From: Neoceratodus forsteri
Lineage: Eukaryota; Chordata; Ceratodontiformes; Ceratodontidae
Reading direction: 5' to 3'
DNA length: 64,000 nt
NCBI GenBank assembly: GCA_016271365.2
Contig: CM057456.1
Span: forward strand, 160,754,501 to 160,818,500
Shown piece after piece: positions 33,640-43,785 of this stretch (the first letter of the stretch is position 1; the number at the start of each line of letters is the position of its first letter). Below the pieces are notes generated by a model. It worked only from the letters and a program-made list of their open reading frames with translations. It was not told the DNA's origin and searched no databases. Both the position numbers and the translations under genes were made by a program.

Positions 33640-35646
33640 GGTCAACAGATCCTGTGAGAAGGGTAGAGGAAAAGGCAGGAGGATCGCTAGCTGGTGCAGA
33701 ATGTTGAACCAAGCTTGGCGTGGCCAAAAGGGAGTGATGAGGACCATCCTTGCGCCCTCTCCACTCAGCATGCACAGAACTCTGTGAATTAAAGGAATTG
33801 GAAGAAAGGTATAGACGAATCTGCCTTTCCAAGATAAGAGACAGCGCATCCAGACAAAAAATGTCTGGCCCGGGAAAGAGCGAGCTGAAGATGGGAAGCT
33901 TGGAGTTGAATGGGGATGTGAACAGATCAATCTGGGGTACCTCCCATCGAGAGAAGATGTCAAGAATGATGTCCTGTCTTAGTTCCCACTCATGTGCACT
34001 CATCGGAGACCGACTGAGGGCATCCGCCAGACAATTCTGGCATCCCAAGACATGGAGCGCTGTCAAATTTAGGCCCAGGAGAACCGCCCAGACCCAAACC
34101 CTCATGGCTTCCCTGCAAAGAGGGTAGGATCATGTTCCCCCATGCTTGTTTAGGTACTAAACAACGGACATGCTGTCTGAGTGTACCATGAGGGGACCCG
34201 GAGGAAGAAGGGGTTGAAAGGCCTGAAGGGCGTAAAGGACCACCCTCATCTCGAGCACACTGATGTGAAGATGAGCTTCCTCCAGGGACCAAGAGTCCTG
34301 GGTCCAGTGGGGCCCAAAGTGGGCCCCCCACCCCGTCCTCGATGCATCGGTGGTCAGAGAACAAGAGGGAAGCTCCGAGCAGAATGGCATTCCCTTGGAG
34401 AGGTTCTCCAGGGACGTCCACTAAAGGAAGCCCTTGCCTATTGGGGACGTGATTAGAACCTCCTAGTCTAGGTCGCCCTCCACCTGGTCCCACTGGACTC
34501 TGAGGGACCACTGAAGGACCCTCATGTGCAGCCTGGCCAGGGGAACCATGGGTATGGCGGCTGCCATAAGCCCAAGTATCCGAAGGACACGATAGGCTGG
34601 GACATGCCTCTGGGCCACCAAGGATTGAGTGGAAGAGCAGAGAGTCTCCGCTCTCTCTGGGGAAAGGAAGGCTAGGCCCAGAGAGGTGTCCAGCACTGCC
34701 CCAATAAAAGTTAAACATTGAGTGGGGGCCAAATAGGACTTGGCTACATTGACTGTGATGCCTAGCTTGGAGAAAACCTCCAGAGTTAGGGATAATGAGA
34801 GGCTCAGTTCCTCCTGAGAGGGAGCTGCGATCAGCCAGTCGTCCAGGTATGGAAACACTTGGACACCGAAGGTGCACAGATGGGCTGCCACCACCTCGAG
34901 ACATTTGATAAACACCCGGGGAGCAGAGGGCAGTCCAAAGGGCAGGGCCCTGAATTGAAAGTGCTTCCCCCTGAAAGCAGAACCAGAGGAACCTGCGGTG
35001 GGCAGGATGGCCAAGAATGTGTAGGTATGCATCCTGCATACCCAGGGCGCAGAGCCACAGACCCTCCTTTAGAATAGGAAGGAGGCTCTGAAGGGAGAGC
35101 ATCCTGAACCTCTTGTAGGCCACAAACAGATTGAGGAAGCTGAGGTCTAAAATGGGTCTCAGATCCCAGAAGTGGGAATAGTAACCCGCCTGTTGAAACT
35201 GGTGGGGAACAGGTTCCAGCGCTTCCTTTTGCAGCAGGGACATGATCTCCTCCTGGACCAGCAGAAGATAGGTCAGGGGGTAGGAAGAGCTGGGAGGGTG
35301 TCTGTGAGGGGAGGAACAAAGGAACTCTATTGAGTGCCCCTGAGCGATCGGCTGGAGCACCCAAGAGTCGGACGTTAACCTCTCCCACTCTGAAAGGTGG
35401 CAGGAGAACCGCCCTCCCACTGGCTCCTCCGGGGGGCCGGACAGAGGAGGAGAGGCAAGGAGTCAGGAGGTGGCAGGCTGGGAAGCTATGCGAGCTCCTG
35501 CAGTTTTTCGGGACTTTGCAGGGGGAGCTCCGACTGCTGTGGTGGCCCCTCTTTTGCGACAGGGGGGGCCCAGATTTGCGCTGGGTCCTGGCTTGGCAAC
35601 AAAAGGGCCGCTTCTGTGACTGGGGCTCGTGATGCATGCCCCTCAC
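33640..35646 (-). pseudogene. DIRS reverse transcriptase and RNase H, frameshifted
   Basis: Copies DIRS RNA. In order on the minus strand: PILDLSFLNLFVAYKRFRM (RT finger box), a motif A relic in which MQDAY keeps the Asp, FRALPFGLPSAPRVFIKCLE (motif B), FPYLDDWLIAAPSQEE near 34,845 (YLDD catalytic box, YxDD family), LGITVNVAKSYLAPTQ and FIGAVLDTSLG. RNase H follows at 34,390-34,157 with LTTDASRTGWGAHFGP, HISVLEMRVVLYAL and MVHSDSMSVV, then LADALSRS near 34,020, and DLFTSPFNSKLPIFSS leading into the recombinase. The frame shifts several times between overlapping open segments, so no full protein remains. YLDD with a fused DALSR region is typical of vertebrate DIRS. Confidence 0.9.
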
Positions 35647-35692
35647 TGACCTCAGGGCCTGGCCCTTATCCTAAAGCTCGGTGAGTATGTCC

Positions 35693-37919
35693 TTAGTATC
35701 GCTCCTGAATAATACTGAACCTCTGAAGGGGGGCGTCCATGATCGCTGTCTGGACCTCTTGCACCAGACCAGAGATTCTGAGCCAGGAGTGTCTGCGAAG
35801 GCCGACGGCAAAGGCAGAGGAGCGGCCTGTCGAGTCCACTGTGCCATGTGTGGCCCTCAGCATATGACGACAGGCCGAATGGGCCATTCTAACCAGCTCC
35901 CCTAACTCCTGCTTCAAAGGGGATTCCGGAAGGGAGTCCAATTTGGAGGCCAACTGGGCGAGAACAGACGTTTGAAAATCCCCCATGTGACCTACATAGT
36001 TGAGGGCACGTAAAGCCAGAGTAGAGGAAGAGAAAAGCTTCCTACCAAACTGGTCCATGACCTTAAGAGTCTTTGTCGGGGGGACTGAACTGAAATGCTT
36101 CGGGTTAGCAGTCCTGTCGAAGGCCGCACTGATAATGACAGATTCGGCCTTGGACTGGAAATTTAGAAACTCCCTACCTTCCGGGGACTGATAAAGTCTG
36201 TCTGCCTTGCGGGCCAAAGTGGCCAAAGATGTGGGCTGCTTCCAAATGGTAGTGACCAAGTCGTCGTGGGGCTCCAACCAAGGCAGTATAAGCATAGGAG
36301 GAGCCTCCTCGAGGTCCAGGTGCTCAGCTAGTCGTTGGCGCTGAGCATCCTGATCCACCGACTTCCAGTTTTGAGCAGCCTGGATCTTCAGCAGAAGATC
36401 ATGACGTGAAAGGTCCTCGGGAGGTGATTTTGGGGAACCCTTCGGCTTAGGGACCTCCAGCATATGTGGATCCTCATCGAATCCAGAGGGATAGCCTTCC
36501 TCAGCTGGGCAGGGGAATGTCTATCTGCCTGGAGGATTCAACAGGCCGGACACACTCCCTGGGACCCCTGGTCGTTAAATCCCCTGGGGTAGGAATGGGC
36601 ACCAGGGTGGGAGGACCCTGGGGAGGGTGACTGGGATCTGGCGTCGGGGCTGGCGTCGGTACTGGCGCCAGGTAATGTCGGTCCAGCTCTGACATCAGCT
36701 GTGACTTGGCTTCCACCCACCAAGAGGCCAAGACCTGCTGAAGATCCACCTGAGGAGGAGGTGGTGGGGCCAGAGGGGGGTAACCAGGATATGGGTAGAA
36801 CAGGTACCAAATGCCCGACAGAGGACAGCCCGGACCTGGGTAGGCCGGCGTCGGGTAGTGTGGCGTTGGGTAAGAGGGTGACAGGTAGTGTGGCACCGGA
36901 TACCATGGCGTTGGATAACCGGGCATTGGGTAACCCGGCGTCAGAGGTGCCGACGGCTCTGCAGGAGGCCCTGACGGGGGAGAGGATGGACCAGGCATCG
37001 GCTCCCTGGGCGGAGGGGCAGGAAGCATCGGTCCTGGAGGAGGGACCACGTCCTCAGCCCAAGATGGCCCGAGCGCAGGGCCTCAGGGCCGGTCACCGGC
37101 TACCGGAATGCCAGATGGAGTATGCCCCAGGAATGGACATCGGCCCGCGCCATTGGTTTTGGTGATGGAGGATGAAACTCCACTGGGACAGAAGACTCCA
37201 ATCGACGCCTCTTCCGCAAGGGGGAGAGGACGGAGAAGACTCCGATGCGGAGGGTCTCGATAGGGCCCTCGCGCTTAACCCCGACATCAGGTGAGGCGCC
37301 TGACCTGACGGGGAACGCTGCTGGCACACGCCAGGACCGGATGCAGTAATTTACCTGCCTTGTCCGGCAGGAACAAGCGGAGGCAGAACCCGACTTATCG
37401 GATGCACCAATGCCGCCAGACTGAGGTATGATGGGGGCGCTAGCCTCCTTTGCCCTGGAGGTTCCAGTCGGACCTGCATGCGAGTCTGACAGAGGGGCCG
37501 ACGCACGCCCGGACACCACCAAGGCAGCTGTCAGATACGGCTCCTCAGAAGAGGAGGCAACCGTTAGGACCGCAATCCCAGCTGGGGCTGATGGCGTTGT
37601 GGATGCTGGGTCCCTGTCCCTGTGCTTCTCCTTGTCACGTTTCTTGCGATGGTGCCCTTTAGGGGAGTCAGACGTCTGCCTGAGCTTTTTTAACTTTCTC
37701 CATGGAGGCCATCTTCAGCTTGAGAGTATGGGCTTCCAAGGCCTGCCGCCTTCTCTTCCTGGTGGCAGAGTTAAACTTCTGGCAGGATTCGCACTCCCCA
37801 ACCCGGTGGTCTGGGCCTAAGCAGAAAAGGCACTGAGAATGTCCGTCCTTGTGCGGGAGCTGGGACTCGCACGAATCGCACTTATTCTTATGTGACTTGG
37901 ATGGATTAGGGGACGACAT
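35693..37919 (-). pseudogene. DIRS Gag-like protein, in pieces
   Basis: The structural protein. ATG at 37,919 opens MSSPNPSKSHKNKCDSCESQ; CDSC, HSQC, CLFC, HRVGEC and CESC then make a cysteine-rich N-terminal zinc-binding region of the type seen in vertebrate DIRS Gag. The frame fails near 37,668. A proline-rich segment (37,049-36,501) has tandem YPxPxYPTP-type repeats. The C-terminal segment (36,463-35,693) has TSLATLARKADRLYQSPEG, SVPPTKTLKVMDQFGRKLFS and LRRHSWLRISGL, which match the conserved part of DIRS Gag. Confidence 0.85.
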
Positions 37920-38020
37920 GCAAAAAACGTAAATTTCGGAAAAACTACTGAAATTAAAGAAAAAGAGTGCTTAGCGGAACCGCTAAAGTGAAGAACTTCC
38001 ATGAGGTGACCGAACAGGAG

Positions 38021-38216
38021 CCGACGGCAGGAAAGAACTCGAGGGCGGGCGCGGGACCGCCTCTTGTATCTGACGTCCGCTGACGTTGGTCACCTGACGT
38101 CTGAGGGCAATCCCACCAGGAACTGCTAGCTAGAAGTTTTTCCTTTGGGTCCTGACGCCTGCCGGCTTAGTCCTAATGGTTAGTACCTACTGCAAGAGCC
38201 CTCTCGAAGCAAGATC
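38021..38216. repeat. DIRS inverted terminal repeat, 5'-end copy
   Basis: Mirror image of 32,074-32,264. It includes GGTCACCTGACGTC, GGAACTGCTAGCTAGAAGTT and GTTAGTACCTACTGCAAGAG, and ends CTCTCGAAGCAAGAT next to the resumed L1 reading frame. Confidence 0.92.
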
Positions 38217-38375
38217 TATCATTAGCCTAAAGGATGGGTCAGGGAAACTCTCACAGAACCCCTCCTCAATTAATAATATTATGACCGATTTCTATAAAAC
38301 ACTTTACTCCTCCCAAGTGTGCTGGGATGAAAAATCCAATACTCAGTTTACTGAGACCCTGACCCTTTTTATCTA
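38217..38375 (+). pseudogene. L1 ORF2 linker ahead of the RT
   Basis: The L1 frame resumes after the DIRS element: IISLKDGSGKLSQNPSSINN then IMTDFYKTLYSSQ. This is the standard L1 stretch (IxxLxDxxG...IxxxFxxFYxxLYxS) just before the RT core. Coding ends near 38,375 after ETLTLF, where an AT-rich module begins. Confidence 0.85.
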
Positions 38376-39486
38376 AGGCAAATACACCGTCCCAGTACAT
38401 ACATATTTTTTTCTTTTTATATAATTTTGTAAAAAAAATATATACCAGTCTCCCATAACAACTAAACAAAAACAAAATTAATATAAGTGCAACTATATAA
38501 TCACTGCAGCCTCCACAAATTCCTTTCCAAATTGTCTGAAGCTTAATAACAAGTTCCCCTCAGTCTGAATCTGTTTCTATAGAAAACTCTATCAGGTAAT
38601 ACAATCCAAATATCTACCTTCAAAGTCTTATTATCTCAAGCTCAGTTAGTGACTTGTATTCTCTCAGTCATGGCAATGAAAGTCTGAAACCCTATAATGG
38701 GGACAAAAACCCCTTTTAGCATGTAATATCGATATCGATGCTGTCACCTGAAATTATAATTCACTTCTATCTCACTTACTTGCAAAGCACTCAGCATTTA
38801 AACTATAAAGTACTCCAGTTCTTTTTCCAGCTTATCTTAATACCTAAAAAGGCCAAAAAATATCCCATAAGTCCTTGCACGCAGAAATTTATTACTGCTT
38901 TCATAAAGAAAAGGACATGCTTACTTCAGAGATCTGCAGCAATATAGCACTTACCGAATAACTTTCCCAGAAGGGGCTGAACTATTTTCAGCGTCTCTGT
39001 GCTCTAAACAAAATCAGGGAAAACTCTCGCTTTAATATTCAGACAAAAAAGATCAAAGTTTTACATTGCTTACACATAAATAATCAAACGCTTATTTCAA
39101 GAGTTTGCAGCAATCTGAACACTTGACAAGTGCCTTCCCCTGGAGGGGCTACACAATTTTCTCTTTTATTCAGCGTTCTGCACTCTACAAAAAAAATCAA
39201 AAAATGCTCTCACTTTATAGTTAAGACAATGCTCCTAAAGCCTCGCTCCCTCTGTTTTAATTAATGCAACCTTTCTTTTCTGTGTTTAAATCTCATGGTT
39301 ACAGATGGAGCGAGGCTTTAGGAGCATGCCATGAGAAGATGTTTCAGTAAGTTCAAGTGAGCGTTATCCCCAAGTCATGGCTTTGATAGTTTTGTCTTAA
39401 TTCTAAAGCGAGAGCATTTTTTGATTTTTTGTATACTGCAGAGATGCTGAATGAGAGAGAAAATTGTGTAGTCTCTCTGGGGAAAC
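38376..39486. mobile_element. AT-rich insertion with direct and inverted repeats, replacing part of the L1 RT
   Basis: About 1.1 kb that breaks the L1 RT between ETLTLF and MLNEAHSCGQIPPTLC. The roughly 55 residues expected there, including the PGPDG box, are missing. Internally, a 180-bp unit occurs twice in direct order (about 38,895-39,060 and 39,085-39,240). Its tail (39,134-39,254) is repeated in inverted orientation at 39,304-39,486, with AATGCTCCTAAAGCCTCGCT against its complement around 39,305-39,328. No duplication or clear terminal inverted repeat defines its left edge. Class unknown: a foldback or MITE composite is the best guess. Confidence 0.6.
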
Positions 39487-40319
39487 ATGTTGAACGAGGC
39501 TCATTCTTGTGGGCAGATCCCTCCTACTTTATGTGAGGCCATAATTACCACCCTACCGAAAGAGGGTAAAGATCATTCCTTCCTCACCAGCTATAGGCCC
39601 ATCTCATCAATTAATGCTGACGCCAAAATACCGGCCACGGTCTTGGCTACCAGATTGGAGGAAATGTTACCAGAGATTATTCACCCCTCTCAGGTGGGGC
39701 CTGTTAAGGGTAGAATCAGCTCGGATCATATACGGGCACTAGTACCTATAATGCAGATAGCGGCATCACTTCCCACCCCCTGCAGCAGCAGTTACAATTG
39801 ATTTCGAGAAGGCATCTGATTCGGTAGAATGGGAATACTTGCTTACAGTCCTGAACATCTTTAACATTGGCCCGTTTTTTACCACCTTAATAAAAACTCT
39901 CTATGCAAGCCCTACAGCCAGGGTTCTTACTAACAATTCCCTTTCTGACTCTTTTCACCTGCACAGAGGGATCAGACAAGGATGCCCACTGTCCCCTTTA
40001 CTTTTTGTTTTAGCTATTGAACCCCTTGCCGCTGCCCTTCTAAATCACACATACATATATGAGATTCAGGTAAAAGACAAATGTTATACCACTAAGTTGT
40101 ACGCCGACGACTGCCTGAACCTGACCCAAGACCTACCTTGCAGCCTTCCACACATCCTGTCTACACTACAAACATTCGGGAAACTCTCAGACTTGAACAT
40201 AAATGTGGCGAAGTCTGAAATCCTTCCCCTTAATGCCCTCACCTTGTCGGTTGGTATGGGAACTCTGGGCTTAGCATGGGCGAAATCAGAAATAAAATAC
40301 CTAGACATTCATCTTACTT
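39487..40319 (+). pseudogene. L1 ORF2 reverse transcriptase core
   Basis: MLNEAHSCGQIPPTLCEAII, then TLPKEGKDHSFLTSYRPISS (fingers), LPEIIHPSQVGPVKGRISSD (usually QxGFxxGR). A frame change near 39,800 removes motif A (IDFEKASDSVEW is readable across it). Then GIRQGCPLSPLLFVLAIEPL (motif B) and TTKLYADDCLNL (motif C, YADD at about 40,100) follow, and LNINVAKSEILPLN and IKYLDIHLT in the thumb. The catalytic aspartates survive, but stops and the two insertions make it a fossil. Confidence 0.88.
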
Positions 40320-40897
40320 TTTTGTTTTATCATGTCACAATTTTTTCTGCCTTGCTGCAGCAACTTACTGGCGGGGGCACCCAGCCGCCAGCCCTGTCCG
40401 CCGGGAGAGCACCTGGCTCACTCGCATGATCGGGGATCCGGCACGGCCATTGCCAGTCCACCGCAGGGCCTGCCTGTACCCTATTTAGCCAGACCGGCCC
40501 CACCCCCCCCGCGCGATTCCACGAGAGTCCTCCCGATGAGGCAAGGCACGGCTATCAGGCTGCATGGTCGCACCCAGCCATTTTTTCTCCATTAAGGTCC
40601 CTGATGGAGTGTGGGCGTGCAATGACGTCCATGCACTTACATGCAGACATCCGCTGGGCTCCCCCTCTGCTAACACCAACATCTGCAGTATTCCCCCGGG
40701 CATCCCCAGGGGCCACCACAGCATGGTGTGCTTCCCCAGCCCACCCCAGGACTAGGAGAGCTGTCGGTGGGTGTTCAATCTTAGTCCTCCCCTGCAGACC
40801 CAGACAACCCAGACTAGTTCCCGAACCCAGGTCGCCGGCATGCTGCGAGGTGTGGCGTCCAGCACCTCAACCCTCAGCCCCACCGAGCCAGCCTCAA
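40320..40897. mobile_element. GC-rich 578-bp insertion with CTTACTT duplication
   Basis: CTTACTT at 40,313-40,319 is repeated at 40,898-40,904. Removing the block and one copy rejoins the L1 frame exactly: DIHLT continues as SKLTTLVDINFKPLLAKLR. The block is much richer in GC than its surroundings, is proline-codon-rich in all frames and shows no known protein. It starts TTTGTTTTATCATGTCACAA and ends GAGCCAGCCTCAA, with no obvious inverted ends, so class is open (SINE-like or hAT-derived). Confidence 0.7.
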
Positions 40898-40904
40898 CTT
40901 ACTT

Positions 40905-42230
40905 CTAAACTTACAACCCTAGTGGACATAAACTTCAAACCCCTACTGGCCAAACTTCGTACTGATATGGAAAGATGGGTGCATTTGCACCTTTTCTTGG
41001 TGAGCAAGATCGCCACAATCAAAAAGATGCTCGCCCCTAAAGTATACCATTTACTATCTCACATTCCCTTTCTCTTACCCGAAACATGGAACCAAAAGCT
41101 GAAAACTCTGCTTAGCTCCTTTCTATGGGGATCATCCAGGCCTAAATATAGTAGAGCTAAGCTGAGGGCTCAAAACCTGAGAGGAGGATGGAACTTACCC
41201 GACTTCTATCAATATTCCATTGCATTTATTGTAGCAGAGTCATTAAAAGAAGAAGGTAATTCTCACTCCCCTCACCCTCCAGCTTGGACCCAAGTAGAAA
41301 GAGATCTTATGAAGGGCCCCTCGGTATCAGCTCTTGTGACGCATTCCTTACCAAAGCCTCATAAGGGCTGGAACTCCATCCAGAAAACTCATCTGGCCTG
41401 GCAAAAACTGTGGCTTAAATCATTTCAATGTCTTGACCTGGGGATATACACCCCACTCTGGCACAATCCCAGTCTTTGTATTAATAACTCTCCCTTGAAC
41501 GGGGTGGACTGGGTTTCTAAGGGAATAATGTATATTAGGGATCTGAGAATCCTGGGACACTCTGACATGGACTCGTTCCAAGGTTTACAATCCAGGTATG
41601 GCCTGCCCCATAATGACTTCTGGAAATACCTTCAGATGAGAAGTATTTACAAGTCTTGGGATAAGAAGAGGTGCACCTGTGTAACGTGAAAAAATGCAAG
41701 ATTACCAGACCTTCCCCTCTTCCGATTAAGTAGTGGATTATATAACCCAAAGGTAGGGCTGGTCTCAGACAGAGGTTCATAAGAGACAGTGCCCTCAACC
41801 CCTCTCTGCCGGCCAAGGCCAAGTGGGCAGCCACGTTAGAGGTCTCCATTACAGATTCACAGAGGCAACAATGCTGGTTGAGAACTCACCAGGCCTGCTG
41901 CGTCCCCCAAAGCCTTCTTTTACAGAACAAAATAATGCACCTCTGGTACCACACCCAGTCCCAACTAAAAAAGATGGGTCTTCTATCCATTGACTGCTGC
42001 TGGAGGTGTGAGACTTCGGAGGAAGATCTGCATCACATCTTGTGGTCCTGTATTCCTCTAAAGCCCTTTTGGGAGGCAGTAATACAACATTGCTCCAGAA
42101 TCTTGAAGTCACCCATCTCAGCGGTTCCTGGTCTATGGATATTGAGCCTTATGCCTAAAGCGCTAAGCCTTTCCAAAGCTCACACGCTGTGGCTCATACA
42201 GGCCACTGTAGAATGTAAATAACTTATTAT
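40905..42230 (+). pseudogene. L1 ORF2 C-terminal region with zinc knuckle
   Basis: Continues the thumb and C-terminal domain: LVDINFKPLLAKLRTDMERW, LFLVSKIATIKKMLAPKV, LLSSFLWGSSRPKYSRAKLR and RGGWNLPDFYQYSIAFIVAE. After stops near 41,690-41,880 comes CCWRCETSEEDLHHILWSC, the CCHC-type knuckle at the end of L1 ORF2 proteins, which helps bind its RNA. The remaining 0.6 kb to 42,854 is 3' UTR. Confidence 0.85.
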
Positions 42231-42854
42231 ACAAAGATGGAGAACCTTAGAGGTCCCACACATTGCAGATTGGCTTAATGCCTTAGAAAAATGGCCACTT
42301 TGACCAGGATATCATGCTACAAAAACCAGTAACTAAACAAGTCAGATGAGCTATGGGCTCCTTATTTTGCTTATATAGATCCCGCCAATCATGCTTTACC
42401 CTCCAGATACCCGAAGGACAAACTGAGACCTACTTGACTCTCCAAGTAGAATTAGTTGATTGATTATTAAAGACTGTTATCCCTTTTCTCTCCATAGCTA
42501 TCTTGAGTGCTTCACCTCTAGATGTTCATGAGGTCCCCTCGTACCAGTTTCTACACCATATGTGAAGAAGCTTTGATACAATTGTTTCTCTCTCTTTCAG
42601 TGTAAGTACTTTTTAGATTTCTCTTAGTAGAGTTATAGAAGGGTTAACCAGGTATAAAGACATCCTTTGGTATCTATTTCGATAATCAGATGATTATACA
42701 AGTACACATGCATGATGTGTGACGTATGCCTTAAAGTTCTGGCTGTTTGTATAAGGTGGTACAGTTGTAAACCAATATTTCAGCCATTTGGATTAATGAT
42801 TTAAAATCTGTAATAATCTGAAATCTCTTAATAAAAAAAAGATTAACTGCAAAA

Positions 42855-42871
42855 AAGTTTTTTTGCATACA
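42855..42871 (+). repeat. Right target-site duplication of the L1
   Basis: AAGTTTTTTTGCATACA, matching 25,543-25,558 with one additional T. It follows the A-rich L1 tail directly. Confidence 0.85.
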
Positions 42872-43785
42872 ACATCCAGTGTGTCTAAATATTCTGTGAA
42901 CTGTCTATTTCAACTCTATTTTATTATAACTATTTTATTATATAATTAGTGTAAAATTATTACAATGCAGTGGTATTATTTGATTTCATATACATATCTT
43001 CAGACTTGAAGCAATGGAAACGACATTGAGTGCTTATCTGGGAAACAGCACTTTTTGATTTACAGTAAGTGGCAAGCTACATTAGCTCAATCTGGCAGCT
43101 TGTAAGCTACTACACTGGAAGTTGCTGCTGCTCAGATGTATTAATGAATCTGCCCTTCACGTCACTTAATATTTTACTTCACTCCATTACTAAACTACTG
43201 TACACAAATATCTACAGCCCACAAAATATACAAGATCCAGAAAGTGAAAACAGAGGAGCAATCAAGATTAGCAGGGGTTGGGGGAGTATGGTCTGCCTAG
43301 CGTCACTGAGGCAGGCTGTCATAGATGATAACAAAGGAGCTCACCAATGGGAGGTAGGCCATACTCCACTGTCCCTGCACTCACCTGTCAGCTAATATAA
43401 GCTACAAGACTATTGGCTCTGGAAAGAGAGTGGCCTACAGAGCGTTGGGATGGAATTATCTCCTCTCCACTGAACCTAGGTCACGGGATACCATAATCAT
43501 CCATAGAATTTAATTTGCCCATAAAGGGCCAACTGGGTATTCGAGTTAGGTATGGGGGAGTCACTGGAAACACAAAGTAAGAAAAAGAAAGGAGGGCCTG
43601 ACAGAGCAGCCAGGAATTGCACTGTCTACATTCTCCACCCATTATGGATCGTAAATCGGGGCGCACCAGGGGCACTTTAGGAATAACACTTTCCTTTGGG
43701 CTATAAAGGGCCCATTGGTGGTTCAAGTAGATTAAAAGACAGTATTGGGCTCTAAGGACCCATTATAGGGTGTATCAGAGGGCAA
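42872..43785. other. No recognised gene
   Basis: Spacer between L1 and L2. A loose motif, GGGCYMWAAAGGGCCCAYTGG, appears in variants near 43,518, 43,700 and 43,750 and may be the edge of an unrecognised repeat. ORFs of up to 108 codons show no motif. Confidence 0.4.

Larger units (their letters stand above)
32047..38216 (-). mobile_element. DIRS1-like tyrosine-recombinase retrotransposon inside the L1 ORF2
   Basis: A 6.2-kb element on the minus strand with the complete DIRS layout: inverted terminal repeats, gag, RT/RNase H, tyrosine recombinase, and an internal complementary region near its 3' end. It falls within the L1 ORF2 linker: KQRQAERNY ends at 32,046 and the L1 frame picks up with IISLKDGSGK at about 38,217. 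No target-site duplication is evident, as expected when integration is by a tyrosine recombinase and not an integrase. The coding regions carry frameshifts and stops, so it is probably inactive. Edges are uncertain by about 6 bp. Confidence 0.93.
25559..42854 (+). mobile_element. Full-length L1/Tx1-like LINE, opened by at least four later insertions
   Basis: The element starts GGGCATAGCTAGCCAGCCAA (CAAGATGGAAG follows) and ends in an AATAAAAAAAAG-type tail. It is bracketed by AAGTTTTTTGCATACA and its near-identical copy 17.3 kb away, so the whole interval was one insertion into a single site. The order is 5' UTR (25,559-25,843), ORF1, a long spacer, then ORF2 with endonuclease, linker, RT and C-terminal zinc knuckle. 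Inside it lie a 2,023-bp LTR (28,587-30,609), a DIRS element (32,047-38,216), an AT-rich module (about 38,376-39,486) and a GC-rich module (40,320-40,897). Without these it measures about 7.4 kb, a normal full length. Confidence 0.88.

Noticed and set aside
33990..35420. 476-codon minus-strand ORF, the longest in the window, considered as a host gene
   Set aside because: It overlaps the frame that carries the DIRS RT boxes and the YLDD motif, and lies between the DIRS terminal repeats. It is retroelement coding read partly out of frame.
34105..37820. Plus-strand ORFs of 100-154 codons opposite the DIRS genes
   Set aside because: They are shadows of the minus-strand gag and RT frames in a GC-rich element.
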